From NCBI GenBank assembly GCA_964539395.1, contig CAZIIU010000005.1:1-64000 (forward strand): DNA of 64,000 nt. Reading direction: 5' to 3'. Under the pieces are notes generated by a model. It was given only the letters and a program-made list of their open reading frames with translations, was not told the origin of the DNA and did no database searches. Shown piece by piece: positions 36,232-46,252 of the stretch. A program made the position numbers and the translations under genes. Within the stretch, counting starts at the first letter, position 1; each line of letters opens with the position of its first letter. Source of the stretch: M55B112 sp964539395. GTDB lineage: Bacteria; Bacteroidota; Bacteroidia; Bacteroidales; GCA-2748055.

Positions 36232-37461
36232 ATGGTAAAATCATTGAACAGCCTGAAAACTTCGAAATTCAAGCTTAATTCGCTGCTTGAAATCACATTG
36301 GCAATCAATGATAATGTTGCTATAAGTGAACTGGTTCGCAGGTTTGAAAAGCTACTCACCATTGACCTGTCAATCGGAAAAGTACTTGTGATCAAATTCG
36401 GAGAAAAATGGGAGTGTATACTAAACTCAGGATTCTCACCGGAGTTCTTCAGGAAAATTGATATAGAAAAGGACCTCCTGTGCCATACCGAGATAGAACA
36501 TGTGACAACCCATCATGACAGGTTCCCAGAACCTCTTGACATTATTATCCCGGTAACACACAAAGACGAGCCCATCGCCTTTGTTTTAATTGGTGATATC
36601 GAAGAGGAGGGGGAGGGGATGAGTCCCATCCTCAAGCATCAACGATTCATACAGACATTGTCGAACATTATTGTTGTTGCAATAGAAAATAAACGTCTGT
36701 TTAAAGAATCCCTGCGACAGGAAGCCATTAAGCGTGAAATGGAGCTAGCACGGCGAATGCAGACGATGCTCATACCCAAGGACGAACAATTGCCATCGAA
36801 TAACAGTATTTCGATGTTTGCATTCTATCAGCCGCATTTTGAAATTGGAGGCGACTATTATGATGTAATTGAACTGAACGACCATGAAATCGGCTTTTGT
36901 ATAGCAGATGTTTCTGGAAAGGGAATTTCTGCAGCTATTCTGATGTCTAACTTTCAGGCCAACCTACAGGCGCTGTTTACGGAAGAGATAACTATGGAAT
37001 CCCTCATGATGAAGCTCAACAGGCGCGTGATAAGCAGTGCAAAATGCGAGAAATTTATCACCCTGTTTATTGCACGGTACAATTATCGCACAAAAGAGCT
37101 GAAATATGTGAATGCAGGGCACAACCCTCCCATTCTTTATAAGACAAAAAGTAAAGAAATAGTTTACCTTACCAACGGCTCTGTTGGTATGGGAATGCTC
37201 GATGAACTACCATTTCTCAAGGTGCAATCGGTGATAATGAATGAACGTTCAAAAATGCTTTGTTATACCGATGGTTTGGTGGAGGTCCTGAATGAATCCG
37301 GCATTGAGACAGGAACAGAAAAGCTTGAGATTCAATTAAAAAACGATGATCCTATTGTAGGGAATATCAAATCCATCATTAAAAAGCAGGGTATTCTCGA
37401 AGGGAGTGCCTCTATTTTTGATGATATTTCAATACTAAGTGCAGAATTTCCCGGCGCCTGA
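36232..37461 (+). CDS. Cytoplasmic SpoIIE/PP2C-type phosphatase with GAF-like N-terminus
   Basis: 409 residues. The N-terminal half (about 1-150) looks like a GAF domain. A linker with LARRMQTMLIPKDE (about 178-192) is the usual lead-in to RsbU/SpoIIE phosphatases. The phosphatase domain has GGDYYDVIEL (metal aspartate), FCIADVSGKGISAAILMS, the KYVNAGHNPPILY motif and a terminal LCYTDGLVE and FDDIS segment. Such enzymes dephosphorylate anti-sigma-factor antagonists or similar partner proteins. No partner gene is adjacent. No membrane segment is seen. Confidence 0.9.
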   Translation: MVKSLNSLKTSKFKLNSLLEITLAINDNVAISELVRRFEKLLTIDLSIGKVLVIKFGEKWECILNSGFSPEFFRKIDIEKDLLCHTEIEHVTTHHDRFPEPLDIIIPVTHKDEPIAFVLIGDIEEEGEGMSPILKHQRFIQTLSNIIVVAIENKRLFKESLRQEAIKREMELARRMQTMLIPKDEQLPSNNSISMFAFYQPHFEIGGDYYDVIELNDHEIGFCIADVSGKGISAAILMSNFQANLQALFTEEITMESLMMKLNRRVISSAKCEKFITLFIARYNYRTKELKYVNAGHNPPILYKTKSKEIVYLTNGSVGMGMLDELPFLKVQSVIMNERSKMLCYTDGLVEVLNESGIETGTEKLEIQLKNDDPIVGNIKSIIKKQGILEGSASIFDDISILSAEFPGA

Positions 37462-37534
37462 CCAATGAGTTGCGGGAAATCAATACCTGTTGCAATAACC
37501 ACCTGAAAACCCAAACCTGGATATATTGTAATTA

Positions 37535-38821
37535 TCAGCCGGCACTGATCAGGTAATAATTCTTTTTTCCCTTTTGTATCAACAGGTATTTTCCATTGAT
37601 GAAAGAACCCGGAGTAATTATTGTATCAGGATCAACAACCTTTTTCCTGTTAATACTCAATCCTCCACCCTGTAAAAGCCTTCTGAGCTCTCCTTTCGAT
37701 TGGAAAACCGATGTGTGTTCAGTAAGTAGCTGTATGATGTCGGAATTCATCTGCTCATTAGAGATTCTAAAATGGGGGACCCCCTCAAATACGGACAAAA
37801 ACATCTCCTCCGGAATCCGGGTAAGTGTCTCTTCTGTGGCATGCCCGAAAAGTATACCTGAAGCCTCAACAGCGAGTTGGCAATCCTCCGCAGAATGAAC
37901 CATACTGGTAACCTCCTCAGCCAGCCTTTTCTGCAAAACACGAAGATGAGGTGCCCCTTGATGCTCCACAACAAGGTCTTCAATCTCATCCCTTGAAAGC
38001 AGCGTGAAGATCTTTATATACTTTTCAGCATCCACATCAGATGCATTCAACCAGAATTGATAGAACTTGTAAGGCGAGGTTCGTTTCGGATCGAGCCATA
38101 CATTTCCCTCTTCAGTTTTGCCAAATTTGCCCCCATCCGCCTTGGTAATCAGCGGACAAGTAAGTGCATAAGCATCACCCCCCTCTTTTCTTCTGATCAG
38201 CTCCGTTCCGGTAGTGATATTTCCCCACTGGTCGGATCCCCCCATCTGCAGTTTACAATTATACTTCCTGTAAAGATGCAGGTAATCAAACCCCTGAACA
38301 AGCTGATAGGTGAATTCGGTGAATGACATTCCGGAAGCTGATTCCGTGGAGACCCTCTTTTTAACGGAATCCTTGGCCAACATGTAATTCACGGTAATAT
38401 GCTTACCTATATCACGAATGAAATCAAGGAATGAATACCCCTTCATCCAGTCATAATTATTTACCATTATTGCTTTATTGGGTGCCTCCGTATTAAAATC
38501 GAGGAATTTTGCAATCTGGTTTTTCAGACACTCCTGGTTGTGCCTCAGCGTCTCCTCATCAAGCAGGTTTCTCTCCTGTGATTTTCCACTCGGATCGCCA
38601 ATCATACCAGTTGCGCCTCCTACCAATGCAATAGGTCTGTGTCCGGCTTGCTGCAGGTGCTTCAACATCATTACCCCTACCATGTGGCCAATGTGAAGCG
38701 AATCTGCTGTCGGATCAATTCCTACATAGGCAGAGATAATCTCCTTTTCCAGGCATTCAGCAGTTCCCGGCATAATATCATGGACCATTCCCCGCCATTG
38801 TAACTCTTCAACAAAATTCAT
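37535..38821 (-). CDS. tyrS: Tyrosyl-tRNA synthetase
   Basis: 428 residues, the standard bacterial length. The HIGH-type motif is in DSLHIGHMVG (about residues 40-49) and the KMSKS-equivalent is KFGKT near residue 232. The QLVQGFDYLHLYRKYNCKLQMGGSDQWGNI block is the tyrosine-binding region. The C-terminal domain, with GGLSINRKKV, is the S4-like RNA-binding domain. It attaches tyrosine to tRNA-Tyr in the cytoplasm. It is convergent with the SpoIIE phosphatase gene and 107 bp from cvpA. Confidence 0.97.
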   Translation of the reverse strand: MNFVEELQWRGMVHDIMPGTAECLEKEIISAYVGIDPTADSLHIGHMVGVMMLKHLQQAGHRPIALVGGATGMIGDPSGKSQERNLLDEETLRHNQECLKNQIAKFLDFNTEAPNKAIMVNNYDWMKGYSFLDFIRDIGKHITVNYMLAKDSVKKRVSTESASGMSFTEFTYQLVQGFDYLHLYRKYNCKLQMGGSDQWGNITTGTELIRRKEGGDAYALTCPLITKADGGKFGKTEEGNVWLDPKRTSPYKFYQFWLNASDVDAEKYIKIFTLLSRDEIEDLVVEHQGAPHLRVLQKRLAEEVTSMVHSAEDCQLAVEASGILFGHATEETLTRIPEEMFLSVFEGVPHFRISNEQMNSDIIQLLTEHTSVFQSKGELRRLLQGGGLSINRKKVVDPDTIITPGSFINGKYLLIQKGKKNYYLISAG

Positions 38822-38928
38822 AATTCCAGTAACAATTATCTTTTAAAACTCCACTAACACCATTTATAATACCGGCAAATCTTTCGGCCGTTGTTACTAT
38901 TTCATTCTTAATATTCTCAATTGCCTGA

Positions 38929-39477
38929 CTATATAGTTTTGTCCTTCTGCTCCTCTTCCCCGTCTAAAAATGGAAGGTAATTCTTAAACTCCTGCCGTTT
39001 AAGATAGGGAAATACAGTAGGTGCCAGGCTTTTCAGGGGCTGATAAAGCAACGATCTCTCTATCGTCTCTTTATTTATAAACTCCTTCCTGTTATTTGCT
39101 GCATCAATTGGCATCAGAACAATGCTAACAACAAAAGCTGTAACGAACAGTCCGAAAAACATACCGGCTGCACGATTTAGAAAGCTGAGTGCTACAGCCT
39201 TAATCAGACGGTCGACCAGAAATGCAGCAATATGCACAACTATAACAATGAAAACAAAGGTAACAGCAAATGAAACCAGGTTCAGGTGTTCCGGATTGAT
39301 ATTAAACCAGTTATTGAGTATTGTACCAGTTTGGGCATGGAACCGCATTGCCCCCAGAATACCCAGAACCAGTGCAGTTAAAGAAGCAATCATATAAATC
39401 AGTCCCTTTCTGAAACCCCTGTAGAGCGCCCATAACAAAGGAATAACAAGTATAATATCAAGAATATTCATTGTCAA
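38929..39477 (-). CDS. CvpA-family membrane protein
   Basis: 182 residues with four membrane helices (about 3-22, 28-50, 65-85 and 101-122) and a charged C-terminal tail. The motif LALYRGFRKGLIYMIAS near the N-terminus matches the CvpA family (colicin V production). The family role is envelope-related but not settled. The gene lies upstream of tyrS on the same strand. Confidence 0.88.
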   Translation of the reverse strand: MTMNILDIILVIPLLWALYRGFRKGLIYMIASLTALVLGILGAMRFHAQTGTILNNWFNINPEHLNLVSFAVTFVFIVIVVHIAAFLVDRLIKAVALSFLNRAAGMFFGLFVTAFVVSIVLMPIDAANNRKEFINKETIERSLLYQPLKSLAPTVFPYLKRQEFKNYLPFLDGEEEQKDKTI

Positions 39478-39620
39478 TTATGAGTCAACAAAATAAACAA
39501 ATCATTTTCAATATCGAGCCAAAAAAATGACCTATTGCAGGAATGAATATGGAAATGATGATCCATCCTTTGCTGTTTCTACAAAAATAGGTATCTTTTC
39601 ATCTCTAAAATCAAATCGCC

Positions 39621-40286
39621 ATGGATATCAGGAAATTCAGAAACATTTACGGACTGGAGCTCATTGCTGCTTCTCATGCAGGTATTGCCACCGGGGACCT
39701 TGTCTGGAACCCGCTGATCGGCTCACCCGGTTTTTCCTATCCGGGAATGCCAAATAATATTTATACAGCCTTTCTGGACGCCGGACTCATCAATGAAACT
39801 GAATTTGAAGACTTTAAAAAGGAGTGTACAGATATTGCACTTATCCCTGCACAGCTTGCAGATAAGCATGTAGATATAAACTCGGATCTGATCACCGAGC
39901 TGCAGCACCCGGTCATTGGAAAGATTGAAGGCAACTTCGAACTGGATACGATCAGTAAATTCGTTTTCGGGGATCTCCAGGTTAAAATGATGGATGACCT
40001 GCTCAGGGTGAAAATCGATCAGTACCTTGAATTGATGAAAGAGAAAAAATGGAAGGATTATGATGGCCGGATCAGGAGGGTAAATATGATTACAGAGCTC
40101 TACTATGGCTCCATTAAGCTTATCGTAGAAAAGAGATGCAGCGGAAAATTGGATACGGCCCTGGAAAAAAGCCACATACAGATCCTTTCACGATCAGAAG
40201 GCAGCAGGTCTATCGAATATGCTTTCTCTCACGATGAAGTGCCATTTGCCATGCGTATTGAACAGGTTAGAAGATTCAACGGATAG
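39621..40286 (+). CDS. Hypothetical protein, 221 residues
   Basis: The start MDIRKFRNIYGLELIAASHAG has no signal peptide or membrane segment. Mixed alpha/beta composition and a notably tidy reading frame, with a helix-rich second half (residues about 110-200). I do not recognise a family. It lies between cvpA and a decayed stretch and ends in TAG. The ORF length and codon use agree with a real gene. Confidence 0.65.
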   Translation: MDIRKFRNIYGLELIAASHAGIATGDLVWNPLIGSPGFSYPGMPNNIYTAFLDAGLINETEFEDFKKECTDIALIPAQLADKHVDINSDLITELQHPVIGKIEGNFELDTISKFVFGDLQVKMMDDLLRVKIDQYLELMKEKKWKDYDGRIRRVNMITELYYGSIKLIVEKRCSGKLDTALEKSHIQILSRSEGSRSIEYAFSHDEVPFAMRIEQVRRFNG

Positions 40287-40901
40287 ATACTTAAAAGCAG
40301 ACTTGCCTGAAAGAGCTGGTTGCAGGTAACCTGCATTTTGGTACCCCTGTGCTTTTTGTAATAATCGTCCGCCATATCCATACCCTCGGGATTACGACTT
40401 TTTGAGATCATCCTGAAAGTTTCTCTCCTCAGTCATGACAACCTGTCTTCGTCAATGTTAGTAACCATGTCGCATGCAATCAGTAAGGCCGCCTGTGTCG
40501 GTCACAACTCCTTCAGGTAGCCGATCTCATCGCAGGTACAGACTAACCAACAGAGCCCGGCTGAAAGCCATACATTCCGCAGGGGTTTTAATCACATCCT
40601 CAGCAACAATTGCCGTGCGAGCCCGACCGGCGAAAAGGACAAGTGGTAGAATCCGCCCAACTGTTTAAAAAATAATGATCAGGCCAAACTTCCGACCAGG
40701 TAATAAAAATCTCTTACCTCCAACATTTCTAAGCTGATTACCCCTGGGATAAAAAAAACAGCAGGTGAGTTAAGTCACCTAAAAGTAATTATAATTGTAG
40801 TTAGATAAACCCCAATCGAAAGATTGAGTTGAAGAATACGAAATTTCATTTATCTTTAACAATAGAGGTGACCTTTTACATAAAACAAAGTTTCCAATCC
40901 T
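40287..40901. other. 615-bp intergenic stretch with possible decayed coding sequence
   Basis: No intact ORF. On the minus strand between about 40650 and 40300 the text reads like broken protein, with pieces such as AIVAEDVIKTPAECMAFSRA interrupted by stop codons, and GC is higher than in nearby spacers. I could not identify the family. A 15-bp palindrome (TGCAGGT-A-ACCTGCA, 40321-40335) followed by TTTT lies just past the upstream gene, and a small hairpin AGGTGA/TCACCT lies near 40762-40780, with a CAATC-GAAA-GATTG stem near 40813-40826. Confidence 0.45.
40321..40339 (+). terminator. Palindrome after the hypothetical gene
   Basis: TGCAGGT-A-ACCTGCA (40321-40335) followed by TTTT, 35 bp past the stop of the gene at 39621. 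The loop is very small unless the inner pairs open, so this is a weak terminator candidate. Confidence 0.35.
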
Positions 40902-41564
40902 GTGCAATTGAAGAGCAACCATTCTTATATCGCGGCATTTGATCTTGACAAGACAATTCTCTCAGTGAACAGCAGCCGGCTTGTTGTTATCATGTCACGA
41001 AAAATGGGATTAATGACTAAGCGGGACTACCGGCAGGCTGTCATTTACTCATTGGTGTACAAATTTGACCTTAAAAATGCAAGCGAAATAGTACTTTCTA
41101 TGATGCAATGGTTAAAGGACTTAAGGGAAGAAGATGTAAGGATCCTTGCAGAAAAGTATATCGTTCCCGAAATGAAGAAGTTGGTCAGGCCGGAAATTCT
41201 TGACGAGCTTAATTTTCATCGTAAAAACAATGCTCGCCTCGTTCTGCTATCATCGGCGCTGCCCTATTTGTGCGAACCCATTGCCGGGTATCTTGGCATG
41301 GACGATGTAGTCTGTTCACGGCTGGAAACCGACAGAGGCCGCTTTACTGGAAGGTCTGTCGGACAGCTGGTATTCGGTCCGGAAAAGGCAGTAAGAATGG
41401 AAGCATATTGCACTGCCTTTAATCTTCCGATCAACACTGCATGGTATTATGGCGACGCCTACACAGACCGCTTTATCCTTGAAAGAGTTGTTAACCCTGT
41501 CTGCGTAAAACCTGAGGTAAAGCTCAGGTGGCTGGCCAAAAGGAAAGGGTGGAAAGTTATCTGA
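40902..41564 (+). CDS. HAD-IB family phosphatase (SerB-like)
   Basis: 220 residues from a GTG (a TTG six bases further on is also possible). HAD motifs: FDLDKTI (motif I), LLSSALPYL (motif II), K in GPEKAVRM (motif III region) and YYGDAYTDRF (motif IV aspartates). This is the HAD-IB subfamily that includes phosphoserine phosphatase; the length and absence of extra domains fit the TIGR01490-type proteins. Substrate unknown. It follows a decayed region and converges on the frameshifted channel gene. Confidence 0.88.
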   Translation: MQLKSNHSYIAAFDLDKTILSVNSSRLVVIMSRKMGLMTKRDYRQAVIYSLVYKFDLKNASEIVLSMMQWLKDLREEDVRILAEKYIVPEMKKLVRPEILDELNFHRKNNARLVLLSSALPYLCEPIAGYLGMDDVVCSRLETDRGRFTGRSVGQLVFGPEKAVRMEAYCTAFNLPINTAWYYGDAYTDRFILERVVNPVCVKPEVKLRWLAKRKGWKVI

Positions 41565-41621
41565 TTCAATTTCAATGGTTTCAAATAGTTATAATCGGTA
41601 TATCCAACTTTTGAATAGTAT

Positions 41622-43368
41622 TTACCTGAGAATTTTACGGGCAAAAGCTACAGTAAAGTAAGACATCATAAATGGCCCGACAAATCCTTCAACCGCAGCA
41701 ACTCCGCGCAAAAATCCATTTGGCGAACAATCACCGTAACCAACGGTAGTAAAAGTTATCAAACTATAATAAGGTGTTAAGGATTTTATCGATAAAAGCA
41801 TCATCAGGTGCAATACAACTGATACTGGTATTTATTAAAAAGGGGAAGGTGAGGTGAATCAGGCTAAAGCAAGAATAGATAATAAGCAAGCTAAGTATCA
41901 CCCTTGCAGGAGAAGTTGCATACAAACCCATTCGGTCAACAACAATAAATTTGAATACAAACAGGGGCAGTTGCCAGAGACCGTTCAGTTTTGATTCTCC
42001 CAATGACTTTTTAAGTATTGATTTTTGTTCATTACGCTTGAATTGAATGTAAGCCAGATCCTCCGATTTATAATTTCCGATATGACCGTAATTCTCCTTC
42101 AGAATTCTGAATTGTTCAGCCTTTTCAGCATAACTCGACTCCTTTTGACTGTTAATGATATGACTGACATTGTTTTCAAACCAGTCGATGTATATTTGTC
42201 CAACGAGTCGCATGCCAGTTAGATTCAAACAATCTATCCTGACTATATGGTCATAGGATGAAAAATCAACAATATCCCGGGCTATCGAATCTGATAAGTC
42301 CAGATATGTGCAACGATTCACTCTGAAGTCGACGTAAGCATTCATCTGACATGAAATCAGAGCCAGTTTTTTGAAAGACGATTTCCCAAAATTCAGGCTG
42401 GTACTATTAAAATAGACCCCCTCAAACAAGACTTCAGAAGAACCAAATTCAACATCCTCAAAAAACAGATTGCCTGTGCCAAAATCTGTCTTCTTAAATG
42501 TTATTCTGCTATCTGTGAGTTCACTTCCTTCAAAAGTAACATCTCCATTCCCAAAAGAGGCCCTGTTAAAATTAAGCCTTCCCCCGGAAAATTCTACTTT
42601 TCGATAATCAACCTTTCCATCGCCGAATTCTGTTCGTTCAAAGGAAATGTCACCAATACCAAATCTGGCAAACTCAAAATCAATTTTTCCGGCCTTAAAT
42701 CTTGCTGCTTTAAATGAAGTATTTCCTTTACCAAAATGTGTGTTGATAAAATTTACCTCACCTTCACCAAAATCAGTATTTATAAAAGATACATTACCAT
42801 TACCAAAATCGGCATATTGAAATTTTTTAGTTCCTTTTAAAAATATCGTGTTCTTAAAATCGATATTGCCGCTGTTGAATTTCGTATTTGAGAAATCAAC
42901 TTCTCCGTTTTTAAAAATTATATAGGAAAAATTCTTAGCTCCAGCAGAAAACTGTGTCATATGAAAAGAGACCCTCCCATTAATAAACCGGCTCTCCTGG
43001 AATGAAATATCCTCTCCATCTATAAAAGCATAGGAAAAGTCTGTTTCAATTTTTGAGTCAAAATAGGTAAATCTCGCACTAAAATTATTTAATGTAACTG
43101 TCGATTTCTCTTCCAGGTTTCTGGATTTACGGTACCCTGTTAAAGAAAAATCCTCAATATAACACTCGTCAAGAATAACCGGTTTCTGTTCGTCGATTAG
43201 TCTGTAGACAGCTTCTGTATCATAATAAGCCAGTTCATGGTATGCTTGCTCCTTATTGTTTTCATCAAAAAATGAGATACACACCGTTGCATCAAATCTT
43301 CTGCCCTCGCTTGTAACATATTGGTCCGGACGAACCCTGGCTTTGAAGTTTTTAAAGTTTGAAACCAT
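41622..43368 (-). pseudogene. K+ channel with a 12-residue-repeat solenoid, frameshifted before the pore
   Basis: The first part (43368 to 41764) is 534 residues. Residues about 130-335 are tandem 12-residue repeats of the form F-G-x-G-x-V-x-F-x-x-T-x, a beta-solenoid related to pentapeptide repeats. A charged helical segment and a membrane helix (about 480-510, RVILSLLIIYSCFSLIHLTF) follow. Near 41764-41790 the frame shifts by +1; the next frame continues with a pore helix, TTVGYGD filter (41730-41750) and second membrane helix GFVGPFMMSYFTVAFARKI, ending at 41622. Together these make a two-helix potassium channel whose pore half is out of frame. Sequencing error, recent mutation or programmed frameshift are all possible; the extra T looks like a mutation. 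Confidence 0.8.
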
Positions 43369-43721
43369 TTGTAATAGAGATTATAATAGGCAGTAATTTA
43401 ATAATAATGATTACGGATGACGAAAAATTTGTTAAAAAAATGATCTCCTATTCTCTTCGATTGCCATATTAACAGAGAAAATTTACAAGTTTTATATCAA
43501 ATCCGGTAATCTGCATAACCTAAATATAGCCTGAAGCAACACATTCTCTGAGTGTTTCATATTGATCAGAACCAGCCTGTTTCCTTATAAGCAATTATGT
43601 TAAAATACATGATTAACCAACAGTGAATTTATTATATGTTAGTCGATATAAATTGTTAAAGCGAATTTTTCTCTAACTTGTGTGATGGATCAAAAGGTTA
43701 AAATACTTAATATCAGTTATC
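43369..43721. other. Divergent intergenic region, 353 bp
   Basis: AT-rich spacer between the channel gene and the YadA-like surface gene; both promoters should lie here. I see no exact TAnnTTTG element on either strand, no ORF and no strong hairpin. Confidence 0.5.
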
Positions 43722-45950
43722 ATGGGAGTACTTAAGAGATTTATCAAGGCTTCAGGGATTCTTGTATCCCTGGTTCTGTTATCATTCACAACACTGTATA
43801 GTCAGCCAACAGGAGGCTTTTCATACCAGGCGGTTGCAAGGGATAGTACCGGTAAACCTTTGCCTTCCCAGGAATTGACTGTGCGTATCTCCATACATGC
43901 CGGTAGTGCCTCAGGAGAAAAAATATGGCAGGAAGACCACCTCATCACGACATCACCATATGGTTTGTTCAGCCTGTTAGTTGGGGGTCCGGATGCTTAC
44001 GGGCAGACCGGAACAGTTGAATCATTCAAAGATATTGATTGGTCATCGACGCAGTATTTTATAAATGTGATGGTAAAGAAAGATACTGATTTTCTCGACA
44101 TGGGAGGTTCTCCTGTCCAAACCGTACCTGTAGCCCAGTTCGCACAGTCAGCAAAAAGTGCGACAGGAAATTTTGCTGTACAAGCCGACAAAGTGGCTGG
44201 TGAAGGAGAGGCCCTTTTTGAAGTCAAGCGTTCAGACGGATCTGTTGCATTTGCGGTATACGAAGATATGGTGTGGGTATATGCCGGTGCGGATGGCACA
44301 AAAGGGGTAAAGGGTGGCTTTGCCGTTGGTGGTTACAACCAGTCAAAAGCTTCACCTGATGAATACCTGCGGATCACACCCGACAGCATCCGACTCTATA
44401 TCAATGATGATGAAACAAAAGGTATAAAAGGCGGGTTTGCAGTAGGTGGATATAAAAGTGCTTCAAAGGGACCATTGGATCAGTACCTCTACGTATCGGG
44501 CAGCAACCCGGTCGATGATAACTACACCATTGCCCTGGGAGTGGAAGCTGAAGCTTCCGGGACCTATTCAACAGCCATTGGATACAGGGCCATTGCAAGT
44601 GGTAGTTCCTCTTTCAGTGCAGGAAGGACAACCCTTGCATCTATGAACAATACCATCGCAATTGGCTATGGGGCTAAATCCACCGGCACCGATGCAGCTG
44701 CAATCGGTTATCAGTCGGAAGCCAGGGGTGACCGGTCCATTGCGATCGGATCCTACTATTCCTATACCTTCAACAACCTACCCTATTTCAATTATGGTAA
44801 AAAGAGCGGTTCAAAAGGTGATTTCATCATCTGGGAGCCTATAATAAACCCTTTCTTCAGACCCATTAGCTTTAACAGGGCCAATATTGCAGAGGGGAAA
44901 TACTCCATTTCCATAGGGAACGGTAACTACTCACTTGATGGCGGTACGGCGCTGGGATCTAACAACGATGCCACAGGTTTTGGGGCTACGGCAATCGGGG
45001 TGTCGAATAAAGCCAGGAACACCAATTCCTTCGCAGCCGGCTATGGTAGCGAGGCCACCGGCTATTACTCAACGGCTTTTGGCAATAACACCTTTGCCAG
45101 GGCTTACGGATCGTTTGTAATCGGACAGTACAACCTGATCTCCGGGGACTCATCCACGTGGGTGAATACCGATCCGCTGTTTGTTGTTGGTAATGGACTG
45201 AACGATTCAAACAGAAGCAATGCTCTTACTATCAGCAAGAATGGTCAGTCAACATTTATGGGAGAGTATGCCACAACAACAATGAATTACAAATGGAGTT
45301 TATACGATTTCTTTTCAGGCACATGGTACCGTTACGTGTATGGCGTAAGGTCTTATATCAACCGGTCTGATCCGGATATTGACATATACTATTCAGGATA
45401 CTTTTATGACACAGGGACTGCGGGAACATATAATGGTCTTTATGCCGATGTTCGTTCAGGAGGGTCAAAGGATGTAGCCGAATACATTTACGATACTCAT
45501 GGGAACACCGAGCCCGGCGATGTACTGGTTGCAGATCCTCTTGCCAAAGAGAGTGTTATAATTTCCGAAATTGCGTATCAGTCATCTGTAGTTGGCATAG
45601 TAAGCAGTGAACCCCACCTTGTAATGGGTATGGAACTGGTGATCGATGAAGAGACCGGGGCACCATTACCAGATGTGCAGGCTACCAGGCTTGCACTGAC
45701 AGGGCGGGTTCCCTGTAAGGTGACCGATGAGAACGGCCCGATTAAACCTGGAGACCTTCTTACCAGCTCATCACTGCCGGGACATGCCATGAAGTGGAGC
45801 CTGTTGGACCTGAATGAGGCGCAAAACTTCGATGAATTAAAACAGATGCTTACTGAAAATGAGCTGAGGCGGCATGCTGTCATCGGAAAGGCGCTGGAGT
45901 CGCACACCGGCGGAACCGGCAAAATCATGGTGCTTGTCTCGCTTCAATAG
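43722..45950 (+). CDS. YadA-head-like surface protein with peptidase-like C-terminus
   Basis: 742 residues with a signal peptide (about 1-28). The N-terminal part begins PTGGFSYQAVARD, a frequent Bacteroidota opening followed by a beta-sandwich region. Residues about 270-460 contain left-handed beta-roll (Hep/Hag-like) repeats of the form AIGYGAKSTGTDAAAIGY and SAAGYGS. The C-terminal part (about 580-742) has KDVAEYI and GDVLVADPLAKES and a VVGIVSS block, resembling the tail-spike-associated/autoprocessing domains of such proteins; no catalytic residues are assigned. A surface adhesin or fibre is inferred. Its neighbours give no further clue. Confidence 0.75.
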   Translation: MGVLKRFIKASGILVSLVLLSFTTLYSQPTGGFSYQAVARDSTGKPLPSQELTVRISIHAGSASGEKIWQEDHLITTSPYGLFSLLVGGPDAYGQTGTVESFKDIDWSSTQYFINVMVKKDTDFLDMGGSPVQTVPVAQFAQSAKSATGNFAVQADKVAGEGEALFEVKRSDGSVAFAVYEDMVWVYAGADGTKGVKGGFAVGGYNQSKASPDEYLRITPDSIRLYINDDETKGIKGGFAVGGYKSASKGPLDQYLYVSGSNPVDDNYTIALGVEAEASGTYSTAIGYRAIASGSSSFSAGRTTLASMNNTIAIGYGAKSTGTDAAAIGYQSEARGDRSIAIGSYYSYTFNNLPYFNYGKKSGSKGDFIIWEPIINPFFRPISFNRANIAEGKYSISIGNGNYSLDGGTALGSNNDATGFGATAIGVSNKARNTNSFAAGYGSEATGYYSTAFGNNTFARAYGSFVIGQYNLISGDSSTWVNTDPLFVVGNGLNDSNRSNALTISKNGQSTFMGEYATTTMNYKWSLYDFFSGTWYRYVYGVRSYINRSDPDIDIYYSGYFYDTGTAGTYNGLYADVRSGGSKDVAEYIYDTHGNTEPGDVLVADPLAKESVIISEIAYQSSVVGIVSSEPHLVMGMELVIDEETGAPLPDVQATRLALTGRVPCKVTDENGPIKPGDLLTSSSLPGHAMKWSLLDLNEAQNFDELKQMLTENELRRHAVIGKALESHTGGTGKIMVLVSLQ

Positions 45951-46014
45951 GCAATAACGATATACACAAATGAATTTACCTGCAAATATCCGGCGGGTAG
46001 TATAATTTGTTTTG

Positions 46015-46086
46015 TAGCTCCACCAGGACTCGAACCTGGATCTACGGTTTAGGAAACCGCTATTCTATCCCTTGAACTATGGAGCC
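46015..46086 (-). tRNA. tRNA-Arg (CCT)
   Basis: On the minus strand the acceptor GGCTCCA pairs with TGGAGCT (first pair G-U). The anticodon loop TTCCTAA gives CCT, and the T-arm has GGTTCGAGTCC. No CCA is encoded. The arginine AGG codon reader is normal. Confidence 0.93.
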
Positions 46087-46252
46087 ATGTTTATTCAATA
46101 AACCTGACCGGATCATTAGAACTCCTTACATAGTGCCTATGACTAATTTCGGGATGCAAATATAGAGTAAAAATGGTTTGCTGACAAGTTCTGCTCAGGG
46201 AAACTGTCTGGTCAAGCAGAGGAGCCTGCAAACTAGCCTAACGGTTTGTAGA

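Noticed and set aside
42440..42990. 36-bp periodic sequence taken as a CRISPR-like array
   Set aside because: The period corresponds to 12-codon protein repeats that keep frame and vary at the DNA level; there are no identical repeats with unique spacers.
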